A stretch of 64,000 nt of DNA from Clostridium_F caseinilyticum (GTDB taxonomy: Bacteria > Bacillota > Clostridia > Clostridiales > Clostridiaceae): the NCBI RefSeq assembly GCF_046127645.1, contig NZ_CP175919.1; one strand, given 5' to 3'. The position numbers were made by a program, and so were the translations under genes. The notes beneath the pieces are model-generated. The model was not told where the DNA came from, did no database searches, and saw only the letters and a list, made by a program, of their open reading frames with translations. The first letter of the stretch is position 1. The number at the start of each line of letters is the position of its first letter. Shown here in pieces: positions 1 through 7,988 of this stretch.

Positions 1-106
1 ATATGTATATTTGATAGAATTAATTTAATATTCTTATAGAAAAAAATAGTAATTACTATATGTTAAAAATCTATTAAAATTATTTAAATAAGGAGCTTGT
101 TAAATA

Positions 107-901
107 ATGAATTCTATTGAACGAGTACTTAATAATGTAAAAATATTATACGTTGAAGATGAGGCCATAACTCAAATTATTGTAAAAAAAATATTAAAAA
201 AAATTTCAGGAAAATTATATATTGCTGAAAATGGACAAGAAGGTTTTGAATTATTCAAAATATATAAACCAGATATAGTAATTACAGATTTAAGAATGCC
301 TATTATGAACGGAATAGATATGATTAAAAAAATACGAGATTATGATCAAGAATGTGGAATTATTATTAATACTGAAGTAGATGATATAGAATATATAATA
401 AAAAGTGTAGATATTGGTATTGATAAATATCTCGTAAAACCTATAGAAAAAGAAGAAATTATAGAAGCCATAAAAAATGTATTAAAAAAAGTTATAAAAA
501 GAAAAGATGATAAAGAAAGCTTATGCAAATTTATAAATTTTAGTAAAGAGCATAAATTAAAAATAACAGAAGAAATAAAAGCTACAATATCCTTATTAGT
601 AAAGAAATATACAAGAAAAGGTCCTAAAAATGTACAAGTATTTTGGGGTGGAAGTACTATAGAAATTAATACTTATGATATATTAACTCCTATGGAAGAA
701 GCAATTATAAAAAATAACAATAATGTAACTTTAATTGAATATTATAGAGAACTATTTTATGAACAGATATCAAAAGAAATTAATGATAGTATTAGTGAAA
801 TTATTGGATTCCCTGTTGAAATTTCAGAAATAAATATAGATGTAATGGAAAATACAGAAAGAATTATAATGAAATTAAACTTAAACAACATGTTTAAGTA
901 G
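107..901 (+). CDS. Response regulator receiver fused to MpsC-like (DUF2294) domain
   Basis: Residues 8-125 form a CheY-like receiver: acidic residues E17/D18, phospho-acceptor D61 in the ITDLRMP motif, and conserved K111 before proline. Residues 130-150 are a basic linker. From about 150 to the end the sequence matches the DUF2294/MpsC family pattern (KKYTRKGPKNVQVFWGG, then LTPMEEAI and a YYRELF segment). In staphylococci MpsC belongs to a membrane-potential-generating bicarbonate/sodium system; what the domain does as a response-regulator output is not known to me. No DNA-binding domain is visible. The gene stands alone with no histidine kinase beside it. A GGAG site about 12 bases upstream supports the ATG. 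The domain assignment is by recalled family pattern, not a search. Confidence 0.82.
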   Translation: MNSIERVLNNVKILYVEDEAITQIIVKKILKKISGKLYIAENGQEGFELFKIYKPDIVITDLRMPIMNGIDMIKKIRDYDQECGIIINTEVDDIEYIIKSVDIGIDKYLVKPIEKEEIIEAIKNVLKKVIKRKDDKESLCKFINFSKEHKLKITEEIKATISLLVKKYTRKGPKNVQVFWGGSTIEINTYDILTPMEEAIIKNNNNVTLIEYYRELFYEQISKEINDSISEIIGFPVEISEINIDVMENTERIIMKLNLNNMFK

Positions 902-938
902 TAATATAAGGAAAGTGCTAAGCACCTTCCTTATATTA
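902..938. terminator. Palindromic hairpin after the response regulator gene
   Basis: A near-perfect inverted repeat of about 18 bases per arm (TAATATAAGG at each end, centre GTGCTAAGCAC) directly follows the stop codon. There is no long T-run after it, so termination strength is uncertain. Confidence 0.6.
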
Positions 939-1053
939 ATATTGGTCCATATTTATCTTTATCATATTTTAAAAGTATTTTAGTTAATTCTTCTACATGT
1001 TCTTTTTCATCCGCAGTAACTTCCATTATGAAAATGTAAATTAAGTTTAAATG
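931..1053 (-). pseudogene. Ferritin-like/rubrerythrin C-terminal remnant
   Basis: Read on the minus strand, this stretch encodes about 38 residues including MEVTADEKEHVEELTK and ending KYDKDKYGP, which resembles the last helix of a ferritin-like diiron protein. The frame is closed by a stop codon upstream and has no ribosome binding site, so it looks like the tail of a lost gene. It overlaps the hairpin of the neighbouring gene. The family assignment is tentative. Confidence 0.35.
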
Positions 1054-1154
1054 TCTATACTATTTAATCATAAATTACTTTTGATATAAATTAATTATCA
1101 CAAAGTTATGTTATAATTTGTATTAATAAATTATATTGAAAAGGTTTGATTTAT

Positions 1155-3509
1155 GTGGAGAGCAGAGGAGACGTAAATATATCCGTTAGAAATCTAGTAG
1201 AATTTATATTAAGAAACGGAAATATAGATATTGGATATTTGAGTGGAAGTAGAGCTCAAGAGGGGATAAAAGCACATAAGAAGATACAAAAGATTAGGAT
1301 GGAAAGTGCTACCCCTTTACTTATGACAGAATATGAGAAGGAAGTTTTATTAAAATATTCTGTGGAATATAAAAAAATTTTATTTAATGTAGAGGGAAGA
1401 GCGGATGGAATTATTATAGAAAATAATTATGTAACTATAGAAGAGATTAAGACCACAACTAGAAATTTGGATGAAATAAAAGATAATTTATTACACTGGG
1501 CTCAAGCTAAATGCTATGCTTATATTTATTCCAAACAGAAGAATCTTGAAAAAATTAATGTTAAATTAACTTACTATAATATTAAAAATGAAAATATAAA
1601 AAGTATAGATAAAACTTTTCATATAGAAGAGCTAGAAGAATTTTTTTTAGATATTATACATAAATATTATGTTTGGATAGATTTTGAATATAGGTTTAAG
1701 GAAAAAAGGAACAAGGATATTAAATTATTAAAGTTTCCATTTAAGGAATATAGGCAGGGGCAAAGAAAGTTAGCTGTATCTGTTTATAAAACCATAAGTG
1801 AAGGTAAAAATATATTTATAGAGGCACCTACAGGAATAGGAAAAACTATCTCTACAATATTTCCTAGTATTAAGGCTATAGGAGAAGGGGATATAGATAA
1901 AATTTTTTATTTAACAGCTAAGAATACTACAAGAGATTTTGTTTTGAATAATTTTAAAAATATTATTGATGAGGATACTTCTTTTAAAGTTATAACTTTG
2001 ATTTCCAAGGAAAAGATTTGTCTTAAAGAAGAATTTAAATGTACACCGGATAACTGTGAGTTTGCAGATGGTCATTTTGATAGAATAAATGAAGCTATAT
2101 TAGATGTTTTAAATAATGAAAATATAATAGATGAATCTATTGTTAAAAAATATGCTTTGAAACACAAAGTTTGTCCATTTGAATTTTCCTTAGATATAAG
2201 TTTATGGTGTGATGGAATAATATGTGATTATAATTATGTTTTTGATCCTAGAGTATACTTAAGAAGATTTTTTTCTGATGGGAAGGAAGACTTTGTGCTT
2301 TTAATAGATGAAGCACACAATTTATTGGATAGGTCTAGAGACATGTTTTCTTCCTCTATATCTAAAAATAATATTTTATATTTAAAAAAATCTATTAAAG
2401 AAAAAAATAAAGCTTTATATAGAATTCTAGGAAAAATAAATAAAGAACTTTTAGATATTAAAAAAATTTATGAAATAGATAATTACTATATGGAAAAAGA
2501 AAGACCAGAAAAATTACAAATATTATTAAGTAATTTCACATCAGAAATTGAAGTGCTTATGATGAAAGGAAATTTTCAAATGAATGATGAATTGCTTAGT
2601 TTTTATTTTGAAGCTTTGTATTTTCTAAAGATATGTGAGCTATATGGAGATAATTATATAACCTATGGAGGAGAATACAATAATGATTTTAAAATCAAAC
2701 TTTTTGCTATAGATACTTCAACCTTACTAAATGAAATTTTGAAGAAGTCAAAGTCAAGCATATTTTTTTCAGGAACTTTGTCTCCTATAAAATATTTTAG
2801 AGAAGTTTTAGGGGGAGAGGAAGAAGATTATATTTTAAAGTTAAATTCACCATTTCCAATAGATAACCATAGAATTTTGATAGGATATAGTATTTCTACA
2901 AAATATAAAGATAGATGTAAAAGTTATGAAAATATATGTGATTATATAAATACAGCCTGTAAAATAAAAGAAGGAAATTATATGGTGTTTTTCCCGTCCT
3001 ATAAATATATGAATGAAGTTTTTTTAATATATAAAGAAAAATATCCAGGTGAAAATATTATAGTTCAAAATTCTTCTATGGATGAAAAAGAAAGAGAAGA
3101 ATTTATAAATAAATTTGAAAAAAGAATAGAGGATACAATAGGATTTTGTGTATTAGGGGGAATCTTTTCTGAAGGAATTGATTTAACAGGGGATAAAATA
3201 ATAGGAGCCATAATAATAGGCGTAGGATTGCCACAAATATGTGTGGAGCGAAATTTAATAAAAAATTATTATGATGATAAAAAACAGGCTGGATTTGATT
3301 ATTCATATATTTATCCAGGAATGACTAAGGTTATGCAGGCCGCTGGAAGGGTAATAAGGACAGAAATGGATCAGGGCATAATATTACTTATTGATGAAAG
3401 ATTTAATAGTTATTCCTATAAAAAATTATTTCCTAAACACTGGTATCCTAATATTAGTGTAAAGAATAAGAGAGAATTAGAAACAGCTTTAAAGGAGTTT
3501 TGGAATTAA
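1155..3509 (+). CDS. XPD/DinG-type Fe-S DNA helicase with N-terminal PD-(D/E)XK nuclease-like domain
   Basis: A superfamily 2 DNA helicase of 784 residues. Residues about 80-110 carry a nuclease-like D...EIK signature (GRADGII, then IEEIKT), a Cas4/RecB-type fold. Walker A (APTGIGKT) is near residue 223, the DEAH box (LIDEAHNLLD) near 384, and motif VI (QAAGRVIR) near 727. Between Walker A and DEAH lie cysteines (KICLKEEFKC, DNCEF, KVCPFEF) that fit the XPD-family 4Fe-4S domain. The GTG start at 1155 is chosen because the AAAAGG site ends ten bases before it; a TTG nine bases earlier would sit on the site. Role in repair or recombination is inferred from family. It is a stand-alone gene. Confidence 0.85.
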   Translation: MESRGDVNISVRNLVEFILRNGNIDIGYLSGSRAQEGIKAHKKIQKIRMESATPLLMTEYEKEVLLKYSVEYKKILFNVEGRADGIIIENNYVTIEEIKTTTRNLDEIKDNLLHWAQAKCYAYIYSKQKNLEKINVKLTYYNIKNENIKSIDKTFHIEELEEFFLDIIHKYYVWIDFEYRFKEKRNKDIKLLKFPFKEYRQGQRKLAVSVYKTISEGKNIFIEAPTGIGKTISTIFPSIKAIGEGDIDKIFYLTAKNTTRDFVLNNFKNIIDEDTSFKVITLISKEKICLKEEFKCTPDNCEFADGHFDRINEAILDVLNNENIIDESIVKKYALKHKVCPFEFSLDISLWCDGIICDYNYVFDPRVYLRRFFSDGKEDFVLLIDEAHNLLDRSRDMFSSSISKNNILYLKKSIKEKNKALYRILGKINKELLDIKKIYEIDNYYMEKERPEKLQILLSNFTSEIEVLMMKGNFQMNDELLSFYFEALYFLKICELYGDNYITYGGEYNNDFKIKLFAIDTSTLLNEILKKSKSSIFFSGTLSPIKYFREVLGGEEEDYILKLNSPFPIDNHRILIGYSISTKYKDRCKSYENICDYINTACKIKEGNYMVFFPSYKYMNEVFLIYKEKYPGENIIVQNSSMDEKEREEFINKFEKRIEDTIGFCVLGGIFSEGIDLTGDKIIGAIIIGVGLPQICVERNLIKNYYDDKKQAGFDYSYIYPGMTKVMQAAGRVIRTEMDQGIILLIDERFNSYSYKKLFPKHWYPNISVKNKRELETALKEFWN

Positions 3510-3522
3510 TATAATAAATGAA

Positions 3523-3558
3523 ATGGTCCAAATTTGATTTTTGGAGCATTTTTATTTT
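3523..3558 (+). terminator. Terminator after helicase gene
   Basis: ATGGTCCAAA pairs with TTTGGAGCAT (one mismatch) and is followed by a T-rich run. Confidence 0.6.
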
Positions 3559-3679
3559 TTGGAGGAGATATTGATAATGACAATCATTTAAAATTGTATT
3601 AAAACATATATAAGTAAGGAAAAATAAAATTATATATAAGCAATTTTTTTATATGTTTAATTAAAGGAGAGGTACATTT

Positions 3680-5035
3680 ATGAATAAGAATAAAGAGGAA
3701 TTGCTTCACAAAGAACCTAAAGAATTGATGTTTAAATTATGTATTCCAGCAATTATAGGAATGGTAGTAATAGGTTTATATTCATTTATGGATGGGGTTT
3801 TTGCTGGACAATTAATAGGAAAGAATGCTATGGGCGCTGTAGCAGTTGCATATCCAATTACATTTTTAAATAATGCTATAGCTACTTTGATAGGAATTGG
3901 GTCTTCATCTATTTTATCAAGAGCTATAGGAAAAAATGATCAGGAAACAGTAGATAAAATTATGGGGAATTTATTATGCTTAGTATTGATATTTTCCACA
4001 ATTATCATGATTATAGGAATTGTATTTGCAAAAGAACTTTTAATTTTAACTGGGGCTGAAGGAGAAATCTTAGAGTTAGCTGTAAGATATCTGCGTATTA
4101 TTTTTATAGGTTCAATTTTTGTTAATTTTGCTCAAAGTGCCAATATGGTAATGCGTGGAGAAGGAATTATGAAAAAAGCTATGCTTTTTATGACAATAGG
4201 AGCTGTTTTAAATATAATATTAGATCCTATTTTAATAACAGCCTTTGGAGAATATGGAATTGAAGGTGCAGCAATAGCTACTGTGATATCTCAGGTTATA
4301 CAATCTGCTATTACAATGATTTACTTTATAAGAAAAAGTAAAAATGTTAGATTCCATAAAATACAAATTGAGAAAGCACTTCTACCAGAGATGTTTTCTG
4401 TAGGATTATCCGCTATGATGATGCAACTTATGAGTATGATACAACAGACATTAATGTATAGAATGGCAGCAAAGTATGGTGGTAATAATCAATTAATATT
4501 AATGGGAGCAACATTAAGAATTCAAGCATTATCCTTTATCCCACTTTGGGGAATGAGTCAAGGATTGCAGCCAGTAGTTGGAACAAATTATGGAGCAAAA
4601 TTGTTTCCAAGAGTAAAAAAATGCATGAACACATTTATATTAGGAGCTACTGTTCTTGCTTGTATATTTTGGATACCTATTGAACTGTTCCCTCAAAAGG
4701 TATTATCACTAATGATAACAGATGTGGTGATAGTTAACGAAGGAATTACTAATTTTAGAATAATGTACAGCTTGTTCCCAGCGCTAGGAACTTTTATTAT
4801 GGGAGTAACATTTTTCCAGTCAATAGGTAATGCTAAAAATGCTGGCCTTTTGATTTTTTTAAGACAGATCATATTGTTTGTACCAGCAATTATAGTATTT
4901 CCTTCTATAGTAGGAATTAGTGCTGTATGGTTTGTAAGTCCATTAATAGATGGAATAGTATTTATTATATTAGTCTATTTAATTTTAAAGGAATATAAAA
5001 AGATGGATACAGTAAATTTATCTGAAGCTATATAA
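3680..5035 (+). CDS. MATE family multidrug/cation antiporter
   Basis: A 451-residue integral membrane protein with about 12 hydrophobic segments in two similar halves. It fits the MATE family in length and in motifs such as the early PAIIGMVVIGLYSFMDGVF stretch and the second-half GMSQGLQPVVGTNYGA stretch. MATE proteins expel drugs or metabolites in exchange for H+ or Na+; the substrate cannot be told from sequence. An AAAGGAGAGG site precedes the ATG at normal spacing. It is monocistronic. Its stop codon abuts a degenerate copy of the inverted-repeat element described separately. Confidence 0.9.
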   Translation: MNKNKEELLHKEPKELMFKLCIPAIIGMVVIGLYSFMDGVFAGQLIGKNAMGAVAVAYPITFLNNAIATLIGIGSSSILSRAIGKNDQETVDKIMGNLLCLVLIFSTIIMIIGIVFAKELLILTGAEGEILELAVRYLRIIFIGSIFVNFAQSANMVMRGEGIMKKAMLFMTIGAVLNIILDPILITAFGEYGIEGAAIATVISQVIQSAITMIYFIRKSKNVRFHKIQIEKALLPEMFSVGLSAMMMQLMSMIQQTLMYRMAAKYGGNNQLILMGATLRIQALSFIPLWGMSQGLQPVVGTNYGAKLFPRVKKCMNTFILGATVLACIFWIPIELFPQKVLSLMITDVVIVNEGITNFRIMYSLFPALGTFIMGVTFFQSIGNAKNAGLLIFLRQIILFVPAIIVFPSIVGISAVWFVSPLIDGIVFIILVYLILKEYKKMDTVNLSEAI

Positions 5036-5326
5036 AAATATACTTTTTAAGATGGATATGCCAATTAATTTTATTAAATTTAAAGATTTATATTAAAAAA
5101 TGAACAAAATAATTAGAATACTTCATTTGTGTACTAATATATAAGCGTAAAAGGAACAGGATGTTTATTTACTACTAATTTATAGAAGGTGGACATCAGT
5201 GCCTTAGCTTAGATATTAGGACACAAATATTAGTATTCTTTATTTTTATAGATATTTATTCTTACTAAAGGTACTTTTTATTTTAATTATGAATATTTTA
5301 AGGTTGTTAAGTTATAATTTTTTTAA
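5036..5326. mobile_element. Degenerate copy 1 of TIR-bounded non-coding element
   Basis: The right end (5307-5326, TTAAGTTATAATTT) matches the right ends of the copies at 34944-35924 and 54937-56147. The internal stem-loop module (about 5111-5248) is shared with both. The left end, directly after the MATE stop codon, is only weakly recognisable. No coding capacity is seen. It sits between two convergent genes. Confidence 0.6.
5111..5248. repeat. Stem-loop repeat module, copy 1 of 3
   Basis: Outer arms of about 32 bases (AGAATACTTCATTTGTG... and ...CACAAATATTAGTATTCT) are inverted complements around a variable centre of about 75 bases. The same structure recurs at 35705-35848 and 55927-56070. 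Confidence 0.75.
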
Positions 5327-5334
5327 TTTTATGT

Positions 5335-5526
5335 TTAGTAAGAGTCATATTTGTCTAACACGTTACGAAGTTTTTTTGCTTGAATAGCCTCATTTTCTGC
5401 AAATTCTCCAAAAAGATCAGCTACAGATTTATCATCTATTTTATGAGAGTACATTTGGTAATCTCTCACGTTTTCTTGAGCATCTAATATTTTCTTTTTA
5501 ATAATGTCTTTAGTTGTTAAATCCAT
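5335..5526 (-). CDS. Small helical protein, ferritin-like fragment family (63 aa)
   Basis: A short, strongly predicted helical protein with a charged two-helix pattern (DLFGEFAENEAIQAKKL resembles the FAE-x-E helix of ferritin-like proteins). It is too short to form a four-helix bundle alone. The second Met (5526) is chosen because GGAGG is seven bases upstream of it, while the first Met at 5532 is only one base from that site. Function is unknown. It is convergent with the MATE gene. Confidence 0.65.
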   Translation of the reverse strand: MDLTTKDIIKKKILDAQENVRDYQMYSHKIDDKSVADLFGEFAENEAIQAKKLRNVLDKYDSY

Positions 5527-5532
5527 GTTCAT

Positions 5533-5970
5533 TCCTCCTTTTTTTTATTAGTTTTCTCTTTTTAAAATTTATTATGCAAAGCTTTAAATAGTAATAATAA
5601 AAAACAATTTTTACAAGAATTTATATAAATAAAAAACATTGAATTTAAAAATAAAAAAATTAATTTTAATACTGCAAAGATAAAAGAAGGATGTCTCAAA
5701 ATAAATTATTATACAAAAATATTTTAAGATAGCTCCAAATATATTATAAATTATTAAGTTTCTAAATAAAATTTGGCTATAAAATAGAAAAGGGACTTCT
5801 CATATTACATTTTATGCATTGTGAGATAGTCCTTTTTGAAATTTTTACTATATTTAAATTAAACCTACTTTAAAATAATTTCTTTAAAGTTTCTAATATA
5901 TTTAAAATTAAAAATTATTTATATAATATCGAAAAAATGTTATTTTGTATATATAAATAATTAAGGATAT
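5533..5970. other. Gap with a hairpin terminator
   Basis: AT-rich, no credible reading frame. It contains the hairpin at 5787-5837; the segment at 5694-5703 also begins with the GTCTCAAAAT motif shared with other terminator hairpins in the window. Confidence 0.6.
5787..5837 (-). terminator. Terminator downstream of busR-like gene
   Basis: GGGACTTCTCA pairs with TGAGATAGTCC, with A/T runs on both sides, so it can stop transcription of the minus-strand regulator gene. Confidence 0.65.
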
Positions 5971-6591
5971 TTATTTTTCATATAAGAAGTTATAAACTTT
6001 CTTGTAAACGTTATGAGTTCCTATCACAACTATAATGTCACCTTCCGTAAATATATAGTTTGGACCAGGAGATATTATAATTTCCGTTCCTCTTCTATAG
6101 GCTACCATAGTTGTACCAGTTTGTTGCCAAAACTTAACTTCATTAACTTTTTTACCTATAAATTTGCAATTTTCTTCAACACCTACTTCTATTAAGGTAA
6201 AAGGGGAAATATTCTCGAAACGATCCATTAAGTCTAATATCTTATTAAAATTCTCTTGTAATTCTTCATCTAATCTTTTTTTTCTAAGAAGGATATCCTC
6301 TATATTTTCTTTTACTGTAGCTAGATACACATTAGATTTATTTCTTTCTATAAATTTTTCAGCAGCAGATATAGATAATATTTCTATGCCACTACCTTTG
6401 GTAGATTTAACAACACTCATATCCTCTAATAGTGCAACAGCTCTCCTTATAGTCTCAGGAGATACATTATACATACTAGCTAATGTAGATCTGCCACTTA
6501 TTTTTTCGTCACTTTTTAATTTACCTCTAACTATACGATTAGCTATATCTAAGGCTATATTTTTATATAAAGGACCAGTACTATTTTTCAT
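5971..6591 (-). CDS. BusR-like regulator: GntR helix-turn-helix + coiled coil + RCK_C (TrkA_C)
   Basis: The 206 residues read as a GntR-type winged helix (about 8-75, with SPETIRRAVALLEDM as the recognition region), a helical linker (about 80-125) and an RCK_C/TrkA_C domain (about 130-204, IEVGVEENCKFIGKKV...FTEGDIIVVIGT). This order, length and several segments match BusR of lactococci and streptococci, a repressor that binds cyclic di-AMP through RCK_C and controls osmolyte uptake. A GGGAGG site sits eight bases before the ATG. It is divergent from the carboxyethylornithine synthase gene, with an inverted repeat between them. That it binds c-di-AMP and represses its neighbour is inference. 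Confidence 0.82.
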   Translation of the reverse strand: MKNSTGPLYKNIALDIANRIVRGKLKSDEKISGRSTLASMYNVSPETIRRAVALLEDMSVVKSTKGSGIEILSISAAEKFIERNKSNVYLATVKENIEDILLRKKRLDEELQENFNKILDLMDRFENISPFTLIEVGVEENCKFIGKKVNEVKFWQQTGTTMVAYRRGTEIIISPGPNYIFTEGDIIVVIGTHNVYKKVYNFLYEK

Positions 6592-6717
6592 AAATGATTC
6601 CTCCCAATATGCATAATTAAAAATATGAGTACTATATATGGTATCCTATAACATCTTACTATATTTTGAATATTAATGCTACCAATACTAAGTTTAAATT
6701 TAACATTTTTTATATTT

Positions 6718-6746
6718 TTGACACAAAAATTCGTATGGTGTATAAT
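6718..6746 (+). promoter_or_regulatory. Consensus sigma-A promoter for ceo
   Basis: TTGACA (6718-6723), 17 bases, TATAAT (6741-6746): both hexamers perfect. It points at the carboxyethylornithine synthase gene. Confidence 0.85.
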
Positions 6747-6760
6747 ATTATTGATATTTA

Positions 6761-6787
6761 ACAACTTTATATATGTTATAAAGTTGT
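6761..6787. promoter_or_regulatory. Inverted-repeat operator candidate
   Basis: A perfect 11-base inverted repeat, ACAACTTTATA / TATAAAGTTGT, with a 5-base spacer, begins about 8 bases past the expected transcription start of ceo. Placement suits a repressor, most simply the divergent BusR-like protein. It could also form an RNA hairpin. Confidence 0.6.
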
Positions 6788-6847
6788 AACTATAATAAAT
6801 ATTCTTAAATATTATAGTTATTGTAAAAATAATAAAGGAGGTAATAT

Positions 6848-7801
6848 ATGAAATTAGGATTTTTGATACCAAACCATCCAAATGAAAAAAGGGTTGCTCT
6901 ATTACCAGAACATGTTAAGAATTTTAACAATGAAATACTTGTAGAAACAGGTTTTGGTGAAAATTTAGGAATTTCAGATGATGAATATGTAAAAGCAGGT
7001 TGCACTATATCATCTCGAGAAGAAATATTTAAAACCTGTGAAGGTGTATTTTCATTAAAGGTTCTAAAACCTCAAGATTATAAGCATATAAGAGAAGGCC
7101 AAATTATAGTTGGCTGGACACATCCAGAAGGATCAGGAAAGACATTCATGGAAGAACAAGGCATACCTAAAAATTTAATTATAGTAGATTTAGATAATAT
7201 TCATCCTTCAATCTATTATAAAAACTATGTAATTCCAATGGACTGGATTCCATCTAATTTTGTAAGAAAAAATAGTTATATAGCAGGTTATGCATCTACT
7301 ATGCATGCAATTATGAATTATGGAAGTATACCGACTTCAGAAACTAAAGTTGCTATATTAGGATCAGGCAATGTATCTCAAGGTGCCTTTTCAGCAGTAT
7401 CTAAATTTAATCCAGATATAAGAATGTTTTATAGAAAAACTATGAATCAATTAAAAGATGAATTAGAAGAATTCGATATAATAATTAATGGAATAGAAAT
7501 GGATAATCCTAATAAGCATATACTTACTTTAGAAGATCAAATGAGATTAAAGAAAAATTGTTTGATAATAGATGCAGCAGCTAATCTTGGAAAAGCTATA
7601 GAAGGTGCAAGACATACTACAGCATCTGAGCCTATATATAATAAAGATGGAAAATTTTATTATGCAGTTAATAATTCACCATCTATATTTTATAGACAAT
7701 CTAGCAAGGCTATAAGCGAAGCTTTTAGTAAATATGTATATAATAAAGAGTTAGAATTTTACTTGGATATTGTAGCAGACGCAGAAGAAATGATAGTATA
7801 G
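6848..7801 (+). CDS. ceo: N5-(carboxyethyl)ornithine synthase
   Basis: The 317 residues closely follow the lactococcal enzyme over the whole length: the NEKRVALLPEHVKNFNNEIL start, EGQIIVGWTHPEGSG, the dinucleotide-binding VAILGSGNVSQGAFS near residue 170, and the late NNSPSIFYRQSS. The family (alanine dehydrogenase/PNT-like fold) condenses ornithine (or lysine) with pyruvate using NADPH to give an opine-like amino acid. It is cytoplasmic. A strong promoter and a GGAGG site precede it. A single-gene unit closed by a terminator. Control by the BusR-like neighbour would link the product to osmotic or c-di-AMP signalling, which is inference. Confidence 0.88.
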   Translation: MKLGFLIPNHPNEKRVALLPEHVKNFNNEILVETGFGENLGISDDEYVKAGCTISSREEIFKTCEGVFSLKVLKPQDYKHIREGQIIVGWTHPEGSGKTFMEEQGIPKNLIIVDLDNIHPSIYYKNYVIPMDWIPSNFVRKNSYIAGYASTMHAIMNYGSIPTSETKVAILGSGNVSQGAFSAVSKFNPDIRMFYRKTMNQLKDELEEFDIIINGIEMDNPNKHILTLEDQMRLKKNCLIIDAAANLGKAIEGARHTTASEPIYNKDGKFYYAVNNSPSIFYRQSSKAISEAFSKYVYNKELEFYLDIVADAEEMIV

Positions 7802-7923
7802 AAATTTTTATTATAAATAATAAACTGAAAAAAACATATATTAAGTGTAGTATTCAATTCTATGCACTATAAAATAAAAAGGTAGGTAATGTTTTATCGG
7901 TTATTTACGGAGCATAAGAATAT

Positions 7924-7966
7924 AAAAGACCACTTTTCTTATAAAGATAAAAGTGGTCTTTTATTA
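7924..7966. terminator. Bidirectional terminator between ceo and fbp
   Basis: AAAAGACCACTTTT pairs with AAAAGTGGTCTTTT, flanked by A and T runs; it serves the two convergent genes. Confidence 0.85.
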
Positions 7967-7988
7967 TATTATAAAAATTATAAATTAT

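Noticed and set aside
5036..5326. Possible IS200/IS605-type or palindrome-associated element.
   Set aside because: The three related copies share long terminal inverted repeats, not the subterminal single-strand hairpins of that family, and no TnpA or TnpB is present.
6164..6616. 150-codon plus-strand frame over the BusR-like gene.
   Set aside because: Antisense shadow of the GntR/RCK_C coding sequence.
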